The notes below the pieces were generated by a model, which did no database searches, had not been told where the DNA came from, and saw nothing but the letters and a program-made list of their open reading frames with translations. From assembly GCF_028550395.1 (NCBI RefSeq), contig NZ_JAQQKW010000001.1, positions 620,001-684,000 of the forward strand: a stretch of 64,000 nucleotides of DNA, in the 5' to 3' direction. Position numbers and translations under genes: made by a program. Below, one piece after another: positions 52,473 through 61,494 of this stretch; position 1 is the stretch's first letter, and the number at the start of each line of letters is the position of its first letter. The stretch comes from Asticcacaulis currens. Lineage in GTDB: Bacteria; Pseudomonadota; Alphaproteobacteria; Caulobacterales; Caulobacteraceae.

Positions 52473-53869
52473 TTTTGAACGAAGACCGTCTGTTTTCGGC
52501 AGACCCGGCACAGCGCGCGGTGGCCCGCGAGCTGTATGCGCTGATCAAGGATTACCCCATCCTGTCGCCGCACGGTCATACGGACCCGCAATGGTTCGCC
52601 GACAACGCCAATTTCGGCAGCGCGACTGAGCTGTTTCTGGCACCTGACCATTACATCTACCGCATGCTCTATTCTCAGGGCTATGACCTGAACGATCTGG
52701 GCGTGGGCTCAAAAGCCGGGCCTTCGACCGCCGATCCGCGCAAGGCGTGGAAAATCTTTGCCTCCAATCAGCACCTGTTCCGCGGCACGCCGACCGCCAT
52801 GTGGATGAACCACGTGTTCGGTCACATCATGGGTTTCGACAAGCGTCTTGATGAGACGACGGCGGATGCGTATTTCGACCGCATCGGTGAGCTTTTGGCG
52901 TCAGACGCCTATAAGCCGCGCGCCCTGTTTGAACGCTTCAATATCGAGCTTCTGGCCACCACCGAGTCCCCCACCGACACGCTGGAGCACCATCAGAAAA
53001 TTCGCGCATCGGGCTGGAAGGGCCGCGTCGTCACCGCCTACCGCCCCGATCCGGTTATTGATGCCGAACACGAGGACTTCCGCGACAAGCTGAAAGTGTT
53101 TGCCGAGCTTTCCGGCGAAGACGTCTATAGCTGGAAGGGTTATCTGGCCGCCCACCGCAAACGCCGTGATTTTTTTATGGAGATGGGTGCGACCTCAACC
53201 GACCACGGCCACCCGACGGCGAAGACCGCCAATCTGTCGGGTGCGCAGTCCGAGGCCCTGTTCAACCGCATTATCGCCGGGGAAATTACCCCTGCCGATG
53301 CCGAGCTGTTCCGCGCCCAGATGCTGACTGAAATGGCGCGCATGAGCCTTGATGACGGGCTAACCATGCAGATTCACCCCGGCTCATTCCGCAACCACAA
53401 TCAGACGATCTTTGAAACCTTCGGGCGCGACAAGGGCTGCGACATCCCGCTGGCCACCGATTACGTCAATGATCTTAAGCCGCTGCTGGACGCTTTCGGT
53501 AACGAAAAGGCCCTGACAGTCATCTTGTTTACGCTGGATGAGACCTCCTATTCGCGCGAACTGGCGCCGTTGGCCGGGCACTATCCGATCCTGAAGCTCG
53601 GCCCGTCGTGGTGGTTCCACGACTCGCCTGAAGGCATGACGCGCTTCCGCGAACAGGTCACCGAAACCGCCGGCTTCTACAATACGGTCGGCTTCAACGA
53701 CGATACGCGCGCCTTCCTTTCGATCCCGGCGCGCCACGACGTCGCCCGCCGCATCGACGCCAACTTCCTGGCGCGACTGGTGGTCGAACACCGCCTCGAA
53801 CTGGAAGACGCGGCCGAGACGATCAAGGACCTGACCTATAACCTGCCCAAGGCGGCCTATAAGCTGTAG
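52457..53869 (+). CDS. uxaC: Glucuronate isomerase
   Basis: The 470-residue enzyme interconverts glucuronate and fructuronate, and galacturonate and tagaturonate. The metal-binding block is SPHGHTDPQWFADN (residues about 37-50). Others are TDHGHPTA, MQIHPGSFRNHN, LFTLDETSYSRELAPLAGHYP and NTVGFNDDTRAFLSIPARHDVARR. The sequence is of the Caulobacter type rather than the E. coli form. An operator box lies upstream. No ribosome binding site precedes ATG at 52457, which is discussed with the leader frame. Confidence 0.95.
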   Translation: MSKPLILNEDRLFSADPAQRAVARELYALIKDYPILSPHGHTDPQWFADNANFGSATELFLAPDHYIYRMLYSQGYDLNDLGVGSKAGPSTADPRKAWKIFASNQHLFRGTPTAMWMNHVFGHIMGFDKRLDETTADAYFDRIGELLASDAYKPRALFERFNIELLATTESPTDTLEHHQKIRASGWKGRVVTAYRPDPVIDAEHEDFRDKLKVFAELSGEDVYSWKGYLAAHRKRRDFFMEMGATSTDHGHPTAKTANLSGAQSEALFNRIIAGEITPADAELFRAQMLTEMARMSLDDGLTMQIHPGSFRNHNQTIFETFGRDKGCDIPLATDYVNDLKPLLDAFGNEKALTVILFTLDETSYSRELAPLAGHYPILKLGPSWWFHDSPEGMTRFREQVTETAGFYNTVGFNDDTRAFLSIPARHDVARRIDANFLARLVVEHRLELEDAAETIKDLTYNLPKAAYKL

Positions 53870-53889
53870 GCTTTTGTGGAAGCAAGACG

Positions 53890-53983
53890 AAGGGGTCACA
53901 GACCCCTTCACCCCATAAAAGAAGAGCCCCGCTTTTGTCAGCGAGGCTCCGTGTATCTGGGTGCAGGGGTCTGCGTCCCCTGC
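53890..53983. other. Tandem hairpins after uxaC
   Basis: Three stem-loops follow the uxaC stop: AAGGGGTC-ACA-GACCCCTT at 53890-53908, the acnB terminator at 53917-53949, and GCAGGGG/CCCCTGC at 53963-53983. The first and third share the core GGGGTC. Only the middle one has a T-run. Confidence 0.55.
53917..53949 (-). terminator. Rho-independent terminator after acnB
   Basis: On the minus strand GAGCCTCGCT pairs with AGCGGGGCTC with one mismatch and is followed by TTCTTTTAT. It lies 50 bases beyond the acnB stop. Confidence 0.75.
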
Positions 53984-53998
53984 TAGACTTAACGCGTA

Positions 53999-56587
53999 CT
54001 ATTCAGCCGCAACCGTAGAGGCCACATCGGCATATTCTTCGATCTGGTCGAAGTTCATATAGCGATAGACTTCAGCGCCCTTGGCATTGATGACGCCCAT
54101 GTCGGAGAGGTATTCCTCGACGGTGGGCAGACGGCCGAGCTTAGAGGCAATGGCCGACAGTTCCGCCGAGGCGAGGAAGACATTGGTGTTCTTGCCCAGA
54201 CGGTTGGGGAAGTTGCGCGTCGAGGTCGAAACCACGGTGGCACCTTCGCGCACCTGAGCCTGATTGCCCATGCACAGCGAACAGCCCGGCATTTCCATAC
54301 GTGCCCCGGCGGTGCCCAGCACGTTGTAGTGGCCTTCCTTGGTCAGTTCTGCGGCGTCCATTTTGGTCGGCGGGGCAACCCACAGGCGCGTCGGGATGTC
54401 CTTCTTGCCGTTGAGCAGCAGGGAGGCGGCGCGGAAGTGGCCGATATTGGTCATGCACGAGCCGATGAAGACTTCGTCGATGGCTGTGTTCTGCACGTCG
54501 GACAGCAGGCGCGCATCGTCCGGATCGTTCGGGGCGCACAGGATTGGCTCTTTGATGTCGTTGAGGTCGATGTCGATGATCGCCGCGTATTCGGCGTCGG
54601 CATCGGCTTCCATCAGCACCGGGTTGGCCAGCCAGTCTTCCATCGCCTTGATCCGGCGTTGCAGCGTGCGGGCGTCTTGGTAGCCGTCCGCGATCATGTT
54701 CTTCATCAGTACGATGTTCGAGGTCATGTACTCGATGATCGGCTCTTTGTTGAGCTTCACGGTGCAGCCCGCCGCCGACCGCTCTGCCGAGGCGTCGGTC
54801 AGTTCAAACGCCTGTTCGACCTTCAGGTCCGGCAGGCCTTCGATTTCGAGGATGCGGCCGGAGAAGGCGTTGACCTTGCCGGCCTTGGCGACGGTCAGCA
54901 GGCCCTGCTTGATGGCGTAGTAGGGGATGGCGTGGACGAGGTCACGCAGGGTGATGCCCGGCTGAAGCTGGCCCTTGAAGCGGACAAGGATGGATTCCGG
55001 CATGTCGAGCGGCATGACGCCGGTTGCGGCACCGAAGGCCACCAGGCCCGAACCGGCGGGGAAGGATATCCCGATGGGGAAGCGAGTGTGCGAATCGCCG
55101 CCGGTGCCGACTGTGTCCGGCAGGAGCAGACGGTTCAGCCACGAGTGGATGACCCCGTCGCCCGGACGCAGGGCCACACCGCCGCGGTTGGAGATAAAGG
55201 CCGGCAGTTCGCGATGCGTCTTGACATCGACCGGCTTCGGATAGGCCGCCGTGTGGCAGAAGGACTGCATGACCAGATCGGCCGAGAAGCCTAGGCAAGC
55301 GAGGTCTTTCAGCTCGTCGCGGGTCATCGGGCCCGTGGTGTCCTGAGAGCCGACCGTAGTCATCTTGGGCTCGCAGTAGGTGCCCGGACGGATGCCTTGC
55401 CCTTCGGCCAGACCGCAGGCCTTGCCGACCATCTTTTGCGCCAGCGTGAAGCCCTTGCCCGAATCGACCGGGGCGACAGGCAGGCGGAAGGCGGTAGAAG
55501 CCGGCAGGCCCAGAAACTCACGCGCCTTGGCAGTCAGCGAGCGACCGATGATCAGGTTGATGCGGCCGCCCGCCTGCACTTCGTCCAGAATAACGTGCGA
55601 CTTGAGCTGGAAGTCGGCGATCTTTTGCCCGGCCTTTTCGACCTTACCCTCATAGGGGTAGATGTCGATGACATCGCCCATATTCATCTGCGACACATCG
55701 ACTTCGATGGGCAGGGCGCCGGAATCTTCCTGCGTGTTGAAGAAGATCGGGGCAATCTTGCCACCGAGGGTCACGCCGCCAAAGCGCTTGTTCGGCACGT
55801 AAGGGATGTCTTCGCCGGTCGCCCAGATGACCGAGTTGGTCGCCGATTTACGCGACGACCCGGTGCCGACCACGTCCCCGACATAGGCGACGAGGTTGCC
55901 CTTGGCTTTCAGGTCTTCGATGAACTGGATCGGGCCGCGCTTGCCGTCCTCTTCCGGCGTGATGCCGGGCCGCGCGTTTTTCAGCATGGCCAGATAGTGC
56001 AGGGGGATGTCCGGGCGTGACCAGGCGTCCGGCGCGGGCGACAGGTCGTCCGTATTGGTTTCGCCAGTGACCTTGAACACGGTGACGGTGATCTTTTCTG
56101 CGACCTTGGGGCGCGAGGTGAACCATTCGGCCTCGGCCCACGACTGGATCACGTCCTTGGCGTTGGCGTTACCGGCCTTGGCCAGTTCCGCCACGTCGTG
56201 GAAGAAGTCGAACATCAGAAGCGTCTTTTTCAGCGCTTCGGCGGCGATCTTGCCAACCACAGCATCGCTCAGAAGGTCGATCAGCGGCTTGACGTTATAA
56301 CCGCCAACCATGGTCCCCAGAAGCTCGGTCGCCTTTTCGCGGCTGATCAGCGCAACCGGGAAGTCGCCATGCGCCACCGCCGACAGAAAGGAGGCCTTGA
56401 CCTTGGCCGCATCATCAACGCCCGGCGGCACGCGATAGGTGATCAGGTCGAGTAGGAATTCCGCTTCGCCGGCGGGCGGGCTCTTGATCAGTTCGATCAC
56501 TTCGGCGGTTTGCTGTGCAGTCAGCGGCAGGGGCGGAATGCCAAGCGCGGCGCGCTCGGCCACATGGGCACGATAGGCTTCAAGCAT
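53999..56587 (-). CDS. acnB: Aconitate hydratase B
   Basis: An 862-residue 4Fe-4S enzyme that isomerises citrate and isocitrate in the TCA cycle and can also act on 2-methylisocitrate. The HEAT-like N-terminal domain and the swivel domain come first, as in AcnB, and the cluster-binding region is at the C-terminal end: [14 protein letters not shown] and [12 protein letters not shown]. Other blocks are [18 protein letters not shown] and [17 protein letters not shown]. Domain order and length match AcnB. It is separated from acnA by two small genes. The ATG at 56587 opens the usual N-terminal sequence [15 protein letters not shown]. Confidence 0.96.
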   Translation of the reverse strand: MLEAYRAHVAERAALGIPPLPLTAQQTAEVIELIKSPPAGEAEFLLDLITYRVPPGVDDAAKVKASFLSAVAHGDFPVALISREKATELLGTMVGGYNVKPLIDLLSDAVVGKIAAEALKKTLLMFDFFHDVAELAKAGNANAKDVIQSWAEAEWFTSRPKVAEKITVTVFKVTGETNTDDLSPAPDAWSRPDIPLHYLAMLKNARPGITPEEDGKRGPIQFIEDLKAKGNLVAYVGDVVGTGSSRKSATNSVIWATGEDIPYVPNKRFGGVTLGGKIAPIFFNTQEDSGALPIEVDVSQMNMGDVIDIYPYEGKVEKAGQKIADFQLKSHVILDEVQAGGRINLIIGRSLTAKAREFLGLPASTAFRLPVAPVDSGKGFTLAQKMVGKACGLAEGQGIRPGTYCEPKMTTVGSQDTTGPMTRDELKDLACLGFSADLVMQSFCHTAAYPKPVDVKTHRELPAFISNRGGVALRPGDGVIHSWLNRLLLPDTVGTGGDSHTRFPIGISFPAGSGLVAFGAATGVMPLDMPESILVRFKGQLQPGITLRDLVHAIPYYAIKQGLLTVAKAGKVNAFSGRILEIEGLPDLKVEQAFELTDASAERSAAGCTVKLNKEPIIEYMTSNIVLMKNMIADGYQDARTLQRRIKAMEDWLANPVLMEADADAEYAAIIDIDLNDIKEPILCAPNDPDDARLLSDVQNTAIDEVFIGSCMTNIGHFRAASLLLNGKKDIPTRLWVAPPTKMDAAELTKEGHYNVLGTAGARMEMPGCSLCMGNQAQVREGATVVSTSTRNFPNRLGKNTNVFLASAELSAIASKLGRLPTVEEYLSDMGVINAKGAEVYRYMNFDQIEEYADVASTVAAE

Positions 56588-56767
56588 CGGTACACCTTTA
56601 GAAAGGGTCTGGGGACGGACTTATGGAGTCCTTGGTTTGGCGCATATCGCAGGCGCGAAGCCTTGCATAGGCCGCAGGGGTAAAATGGGCGTGAAACGGT
56701 GCAGAAATTTGCATGGGTGAAGTTTGTTTTTCACCCCTGAACGGCGCTTTTGGCCATGATGCGGGCC

Positions 56768-57334
56768 TCAGGTGCTGGGCGGGTTGGCGTCGAGACAGGC
56801 CAGAACCTCCTGCCCAATATCGGCAGGCCAGACGCCAAGGCGCTGACGAAGCGCAGCACGATCCCCGGCAAACAGGGCGCGCGATGCCTCTTCAAAGCCT
56901 TCCCGATCGCCCGCCAAAGTGACCATGACGCGATAGGCGGCATTGACGCGCGCTCTTGGGTCCGGTCCACCTTTGCGCGCCGCGTCAATCAGCTTGCGCA
57001 AGGTCACTGACGCGCCCCCCGGCTGCTGCGCCAGCCACTCCCAATGGCGCGGCAAAAGCGTGACTTCGCGCGGCACGACCCCCAGCTTTGGCCGTCCGCG
57101 TTTGGCGGTTTCAGGCGCGATTTTAGGGGCGGGGGCATAGCGCGCCTGAACGGCCGCCGCGTCGCCGCGCAGGTCGAGATCGACCACCTGACCCGTGGCG
57201 CGATCAAAGACGAAAACAGGGGCGTCGGGTTGCGCCTCAATGGCCTTGTGGGCAGCCAGTGCGGCTTCGGCGGGCGGGCCAACAGACAGACGGCGGGCGG
57301 CCTGAAACACGGCATAGAGGGGTTCGGACGTCAT
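56768..57334 (-). CDS. DUF2239 family protein
   Basis: A 188-residue protein of unknown function. The first part looks like a small alpha/beta domain (APVFVFDRATGQVVDLDLRG). A basic linker (AKRGRPKLGVVPREVTLLPRHWEWL) and a helical C-terminal part follow (LRKLIDAARKGGPDPRARVNAAYRVM). No signal peptide or membrane helix. The ATG at 57334 was chosen because the longer reading frame upstream overlaps the palindrome and lacks family match. It diverges from the GIY-YIG gene, with a shared 70-base promoter region. Confidence 0.85.
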   Translation of the reverse strand: MTSEPLYAVFQAARRLSVGPPAEAALAAHKAIEAQPDAPVFVFDRATGQVVDLDLRGDAAAVQARYAPAPKIAPETAKRGRPKLGVVPREVTLLPRHWEWLAQQPGGASVTLRKLIDAARKGGPDPRARVNAAYRVMVTLAGDREGFEEASRALFAGDRAALRQRLGVWPADIGQEVLACLDANPPST

Positions 57335-57351
57335 CAGGCTCTCAGAATTTA

Positions 57352-57367
57352 TTTTACCCGGATAAAA
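57352..57367. promoter_or_regulatory. Near-perfect palindrome between DUF2239 and GIY-YIG genes
   Basis: TTTTACCCGGATAAAA. Centred on CCGG, the arms match except for one pair (C opposite A). It lies 18 bases from the DUF2239 start and 38 bases from the GIY-YIG start, so one dimeric regulator could control both. Which regulator is unknown. Confidence 0.5.
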
Positions 57368-57404
57368 ATATGCGCTATCAGCCCCAATGTCAAAGGAGAA
57401 GATC

Positions 57405-57743
57405 ATGGACAGCCATGAAAAGAAGGCGGCGATCGCGGCCTACAAGGAACGCAAGGCGGTGAGCGGGGTCTATGCGGTGATCTGCAACGCCACGGGCGAG
57501 ACGTGGGTGGGGGCCAGCCGCAATCTGGAGGCGCAGCAGAACGGCCTGTGGTTTGCGTTGCGACTGGGCAGCCATCGCCATGGCAGCCTGCAAGCTGCCT
57601 GGAACGCGCATGGTGAGACAGAGTTTCGCTATGAGGCGCTGGATCGCGTGCCGGAGGACTATTCCGACATGGCGCGCAAGGACGATCTGAAACGCCGCAA
57701 AGACCTGTGGCAGCAGCGGTTACAAGCTGAGGGGTTGCTATAA
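57405..57743 (+). CDS. GIY-YIG nuclease family protein
   Basis: A 112-residue small protein. The GIY-YIG core is GVYAVICNATGETWVGASR (Gly21, Tyr23, Trp34, Gly36, Arg39), with GVY for GIY and WVG for YIG. A conserved acidic position is likely in the helix around NAHGETEFRYEALD. The rest is a single basic domain with no DNA-binding extension. GGAG lies six bases before the ATG at 57405. Its partner DUF2239 diverges from it. Whether it cuts DNA is not known. Confidence 0.82.
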   Translation: MDSHEKKAAIAAYKERKAVSGVYAVICNATGETWVGASRNLEAQQNGLWFALRLGSHRHGSLQAAWNAHGETEFRYEALDRVPEDYSDMARKDDLKRRKDLWQQRLQAEGLL

Positions 57744-57774
57744 AAAAGAGCCCCGCCGAGTGACGACGGGGCTC
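57742..57774 (-). terminator. Rho-independent terminator after acnA
   Basis: GAGCCCCGTCG pairs with CGGCGGGGCTC on the minus strand and is followed by six T. It overlaps the GIY-YIG stop codon and lies 45 bases beyond the acnA stop. Confidence 0.85.
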
Positions 57775-57818
57775 ATGAATCGGGGGCGGGGGGTAACCCT
57801 TCGCCTGCTTTACCAGAC

Positions 57819-60497
57819 CTAGCCGCGGGCCAGATTGCGCAAAACGTAAGGCATTACGCCGCCGTTTTTGAAATATTCAAGCTCGGTCGGGGTGTCGATG
57901 CGGCAGCGCACGGGGAAGCGGGCCACCTTGCCGTCCGAGGCGCGGAACAGCTCAACGATCAGTTCCTGGCGCGGCTGTACGTTTTCGAGGCCGCGTATGG
58001 TGACGATTTCTTCGCCGGTCAGGCCCAGCTTCTGCCAGCCGTCGATCTTGAACTGCAAGGGCAGGACGCCCATGCCGACCAGGTTGGAGCGGTGGATGCG
58101 CTCGAACGACTCGGCGATGACGGCGCGCACGCCCTGAAGCTTGGTGCCCTTGGCCGCCCAGTCGCGCGACGAACCTGTACCATATTCCTTACCCGCGAAG
58201 ATGACCATGCTGCGGCCTTCGGCCTTGTAGCGCATGGCGGCATCGTAGATGGCCATGACGTCACCCGACGGGAAGTGTTTGGTGACCCCGCCTTCGATGT
58301 CCGGCGTGATCTTGTTGCGGATGCGGATATTGGCGAAGGTGCCGCGCATCATGACTTCGTGGTGGCCGCGACGCGCGCCGTAGGAGTTGAACTCCGACAC
58401 CGGCACGTCGTGGTTGGTCAGCCACTGACCGGCGGGCGAGGTCTTCTTGATCGAACCAGCCGGCGAAATGTGGTCGGTGGTGATCGAGTCGCCGAAGATG
58501 CCGAGCACGCGCGCTTCGACAACGTCGGTGACCTTTTCCGGCGTCATGCTCATGCCCTCGAAATAGGGCGGGTTGGCGACGTAGGTCGAGGTGGCATCCC
58601 ACTGATAGGTCTGACCGCCCGACACGGAGATGGCCTGCCAGTGTTCATCGCCCTTGAAGACGTCGGCATAGCGGGCGCTGAACTTGTCGTGGGTGACGTT
58701 GGCGCGCTGAATCTCGGCGATCTCGGCATTGGTAGGCCAGATGTCCTTGAGATAGACCGGCTCGCCGTTGCTGCCGGTGCCGAGCGGATCGGTCGTCAGA
58801 TTGACGTTGAGCGATCCGGCCAGCGCGTAAGCTACAACCAGCGGCGGCGAGGCCAGATAGTTGGCACGCACGTCGGGGTTCACACGGCCTTCGAAGTTGC
58901 GGTTGCCCGACAGGACCGAGCAGGCGACGAGATCGGCTTCGTTGACGGCCGCCGAAATGGCTTCGGGAAGCGGGCCGGAATTGCCGATGCAGGTGGTGCA
59001 GCCATAGCCGGTCAGGTTGAAGCCCAGGGCATCGAGATCGGCGGTCAGGCCCGCGGCATTGAGGTAATCCGTGACGACCTGAGAACCGGGGGCCAGCGAA
59101 GTCTTGACCCACGGTTTGACGCTGAGGCCCAGCGCCTTGGCCTTGCGCGCCACCAGACCGGCGGCGATCAGCACCGACGGGTTGGAGGTGTTGGTGCACG
59201 AGGTGATGGCGGCAATGACCACATCGCCGTGCTTGACGCTGTAGTCGGTGCCGGCGACGGCGGCGGAGCGGGTTTCGTCGCCCGCCTTGTTGAATTCACC
59301 GCTCAGGGCCTTGGCAAATTCCGATGCCGCGTCGGTCAGCAGCACGCGGTCCTGCGGACGCTTGGGACCGGCCAGAGACGGCAGCACGCCACCAAGGTCA
59401 AGCTCCAGCGTATCTGTAAAGACCGGATCGTTTTCCGGATCGAGCCACAGGCCTTGTTGTTTGGCATAGGCTTCGACCAGAGCGACGCGGGCGGGCTCAC
59501 GGTTGGTGGCCTTCAGATAGTCGATGGTCGCCTGCGACACCGGGAAGAAGCCGCAGGTGGCGCCATATTCCGGAGCCATATTGGCAATGGTCGCCTGGTC
59601 TTCGAGCGACAGGGTGGTCAGGCCCTCGCCGAAATATTCGACGAACTTACCCACGACGCCCTTTTTGCGCAGCATCTGGGTGATGGTCAGGACGAGGTCG
59701 GTGGCAGTGGCCCCTTCCGGCAGCCTGCCGGTCAGCTTGAAGCCGATAACTTCGGGGATCAGCATGGGGATGGGCTGGCCCAGCATGGCGGCTTCGGCCT
59801 CGATGCCGCCGACGCCCCAACCGAGCACACTCAGGCCGTTGACCATGGTGGTGTGTGAATCGGTGCCGACCACCGTGTCCGGATAGGCGACGTCGCCGCC
59901 TGCGGCGACGCTGGTCCACACAGTCTGGGCCAGGTATTCCAGATTGACCTGATGGCAGATGCCGGTGCCCGGCGGCACTACGCGAAAATTGTTAAAGGCC
60001 GACGAGCCCCAGCGCAGGAAGTTATAGCGCTCCATATTGCGCTCATATTCGCGGTCCACATTCTTTTTGGCCGCATCCGCCGTGCCGAAATAATCGACCA
60101 TGACCGAATGGTCGATGACTAGGTCCACCGGGTTGAGCGGATTGATCTTGGCCGGATCGGCCCCCAGCTTGACCATGGCGTCGCGCATGGCCGCCAGATC
60201 CACGACGGCGGGAACGCCGGTGAAGTCCTGCATCAGGACGCGCGCCGGGCGGAAGGCGATTTCGTGTTCGACCGAGCCCTTGTTGTCGATCCAGTTGGAC
60301 AGCGCCTGGATGTCGGCCTTGGTCACCGACACGCCGTCTTCGTTTCGCAGCAGGTTTTCCAGCAACACCTTCAGCGAAGCCGGCAGCCGAGAGATGTTGG
60401 GCAGGCCGTTGGCTTCGGCGGCCTTCAGGTCAAAATAGGTGTAGGTGTGCTCGCCGACGGTGAGTTCGGCCTTAGAAATAAAGCTGTCGAGGGACAT
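57819..60497 (-). CDS. acnA: Aconitate hydratase A
   Basis: An 892-residue monomeric 4Fe-4S aconitase. It has the IRP/AcnA domain order: cluster domains 1-3 at the N-terminal end, with DSHTTMVNGLSVLGWGVGG, then TSCTNTSNPS and CTTCIGNSGPLPE holding the cluster cysteines, and the swivel domain at the C-terminal end (GNRNFEGRVNPD, GKEYGTGSSRDWAAKG, RIHRSNLVGMGVLPLQF). The ATG at 60497 follows AAGGAAAAGCGACC and begins the typical MSLDSFISKAELTVG; the longer frame before it lacks family sequence. Carrying both AcnA and AcnB gives backup under oxidative stress in other bacteria. Confidence 0.97.
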   Translation of the reverse strand: MSLDSFISKAELTVGEHTYTYFDLKAAEANGLPNISRLPASLKVLLENLLRNEDGVSVTKADIQALSNWIDNKGSVEHEIAFRPARVLMQDFTGVPAVVDLAAMRDAMVKLGADPAKINPLNPVDLVIDHSVMVDYFGTADAAKKNVDREYERNMERYNFLRWGSSAFNNFRVVPPGTGICHQVNLEYLAQTVWTSVAAGGDVAYPDTVVGTDSHTTMVNGLSVLGWGVGGIEAEAAMLGQPIPMLIPEVIGFKLTGRLPEGATATDLVLTITQMLRKKGVVGKFVEYFGEGLTTLSLEDQATIANMAPEYGATCGFFPVSQATIDYLKATNREPARVALVEAYAKQQGLWLDPENDPVFTDTLELDLGGVLPSLAGPKRPQDRVLLTDAASEFAKALSGEFNKAGDETRSAAVAGTDYSVKHGDVVIAAITSCTNTSNPSVLIAAGLVARKAKALGLSVKPWVKTSLAPGSQVVTDYLNAAGLTADLDALGFNLTGYGCTTCIGNSGPLPEAISAAVNEADLVACSVLSGNRNFEGRVNPDVRANYLASPPLVVAYALAGSLNVNLTTDPLGTGSNGEPVYLKDIWPTNAEIAEIQRANVTHDKFSARYADVFKGDEHWQAISVSGGQTYQWDATSTYVANPPYFEGMSMTPEKVTDVVEARVLGIFGDSITTDHISPAGSIKKTSPAGQWLTNHDVPVSEFNSYGARRGHHEVMMRGTFANIRIRNKITPDIEGGVTKHFPSGDVMAIYDAAMRYKAEGRSMVIFAGKEYGTGSSRDWAAKGTKLQGVRAVIAESFERIHRSNLVGMGVLPLQFKIDGWQKLGLTGEEIVTIRGLENVQPRQELIVELFRASDGKVARFPVRCRIDTPTELEYFKNGGVMPYVLRNLARG

Positions 60498-60717
60498 GGT
60501 CGCTTTTCCTTCCGACCGCGTAAGGGTGGGAACATCGCGGCCCCCAATGGGCCTGAAACCGGCGTCGCGCGTTCCGCCCTGACGGACGCACAGGGTCCTG
60601 TCCGGGGTCGCACGGTTACCGGCCGATGGCGCGGTCAATTGCCTTCTAAACCGCTTCCGGCTACTCGTCTATGAAGAAGCCCCAGCCGTGGGGAATTTGT
60701 TCGGAAGTTTTCGCCTG

Positions 60718-61347
60718 ATGGCCCTCTCTCTTGTGGTGGACGCGCTGAGCCTGAAAAAAGGCTACCGCCATCTGATCAATGACTTGTCGTTTTTTGTCGC
60801 TCCGGGTGAGTGCGTCGCCCTCACCGGGGCCAATGGGGTGGGCAAGACGACGCTGCTGCGCACACTGGCCGGATTTATCCGCCCCGACGGCGGCCGCGCG
60901 CGCTATGTGGACGGCGTTGATCCGGAAGAGTCAGTGGCGGCGCAGGCGCATTATCTCGGTCACGCCGAAGCCCTGTCGCCCGGGCGTCTGGCCGGGGCGG
61001 AACTGGACTTTCAGCGCGCCTTTCTGGGGGGCACGGCGGCGGGACAGGCCGAGGCGATCCGGCGGCTGAACCTGTCGCCTCTGCTGGAGCTGGAAACACG
61101 GATGCTGTCGGCGGGGCAGAAGCGGCGACTGTCCTGCGCGCGGCTGATCATGGCCAGGCGGCCCGTCTGGCTGCTTGATGAGCCCATGTCGCCGCTCGAC
61201 ACCGAACACCGGGCGAAGCTGGCCGAACTGATGCAGTCGCATCTGAGCGAGGGGGGGCTGATTGTCTGCGCCGTGCATGATCCGCTGCCGTTTGAGGTGC
61301 GGGAACTGCGCCTGATGGCACCGGCGATGGAGACGGTCTATGGGTGA
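60718..61347 (+). CDS. ccmA: Cytochrome c biogenesis ATP-binding export protein CcmA
   Basis: The 209-residue ABC ATPase that, with CcmB, releases haem-loaded CcmE from CcmC. Walker A GANGVGKT is at 37-44. The signature LSAGQKRRLSCAR and Walker B PVWLLDEPMSPLD follow. The ATG at 60718 begins at MALSLVV and is preferred over an upstream one. It diverges from acnA. The gap to ccmB, unlike the other ccm joints, is 147 bases long and filled by a palindromic element. Confidence 0.93.
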   Translation: MALSLVVDALSLKKGYRHLINDLSFFVAPGECVALTGANGVGKTTLLRTLAGFIRPDGGRARYVDGVDPEESVAAQAHYLGHAEALSPGRLAGAELDFQRAFLGGTAAGQAEAIRRLNLSPLLELETRMLSAGQKRRLSCARLIMARRPVWLLDEPMSPLDTEHRAKLAELMQSHLSEGGLIVCAVHDPLPFEVRELRLMAPAMETVYG

Positions 61348-61355
61348 GTATGTTA

Positions 61356-61493
61356 TCTCTCCTCCCTTGCAAGCCTTTGGGCGCAGCGGGGGAGGTGGCA
61401 CAGCTTGTCTGCGCCGGAGGGGGCATTCGATCGGTGACGCCCTCTCCATCCCTTCGGGGTCTCCCTCCCCCGCTACGCAGGGGAGGAGAAACA
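61356..61493. repeat. Compound palindromic intergenic element between ccmA and ccmB
   Basis: TCTCCTCCC at its left edge is mirrored by GGGGAGGAGA at its right edge. Inside are GGGGGAGGTGGC, GCGCCGGAGGGGGC and CTCCCTCCCCCGC, so the whole can fold into nested GC-rich hairpins. Such GGAGG-rich elements are widespread in intergenic DNA of Caulobacteraceae. It splits the otherwise compact ccm operon. Confidence 0.55.
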
Positions 61494-61494
61494 G

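Noticed and set aside
58092-59858. 588-codon open frame antisense to acnA
   Set aside because: It lies wholly within a well-conserved aconitase and shows no domain.
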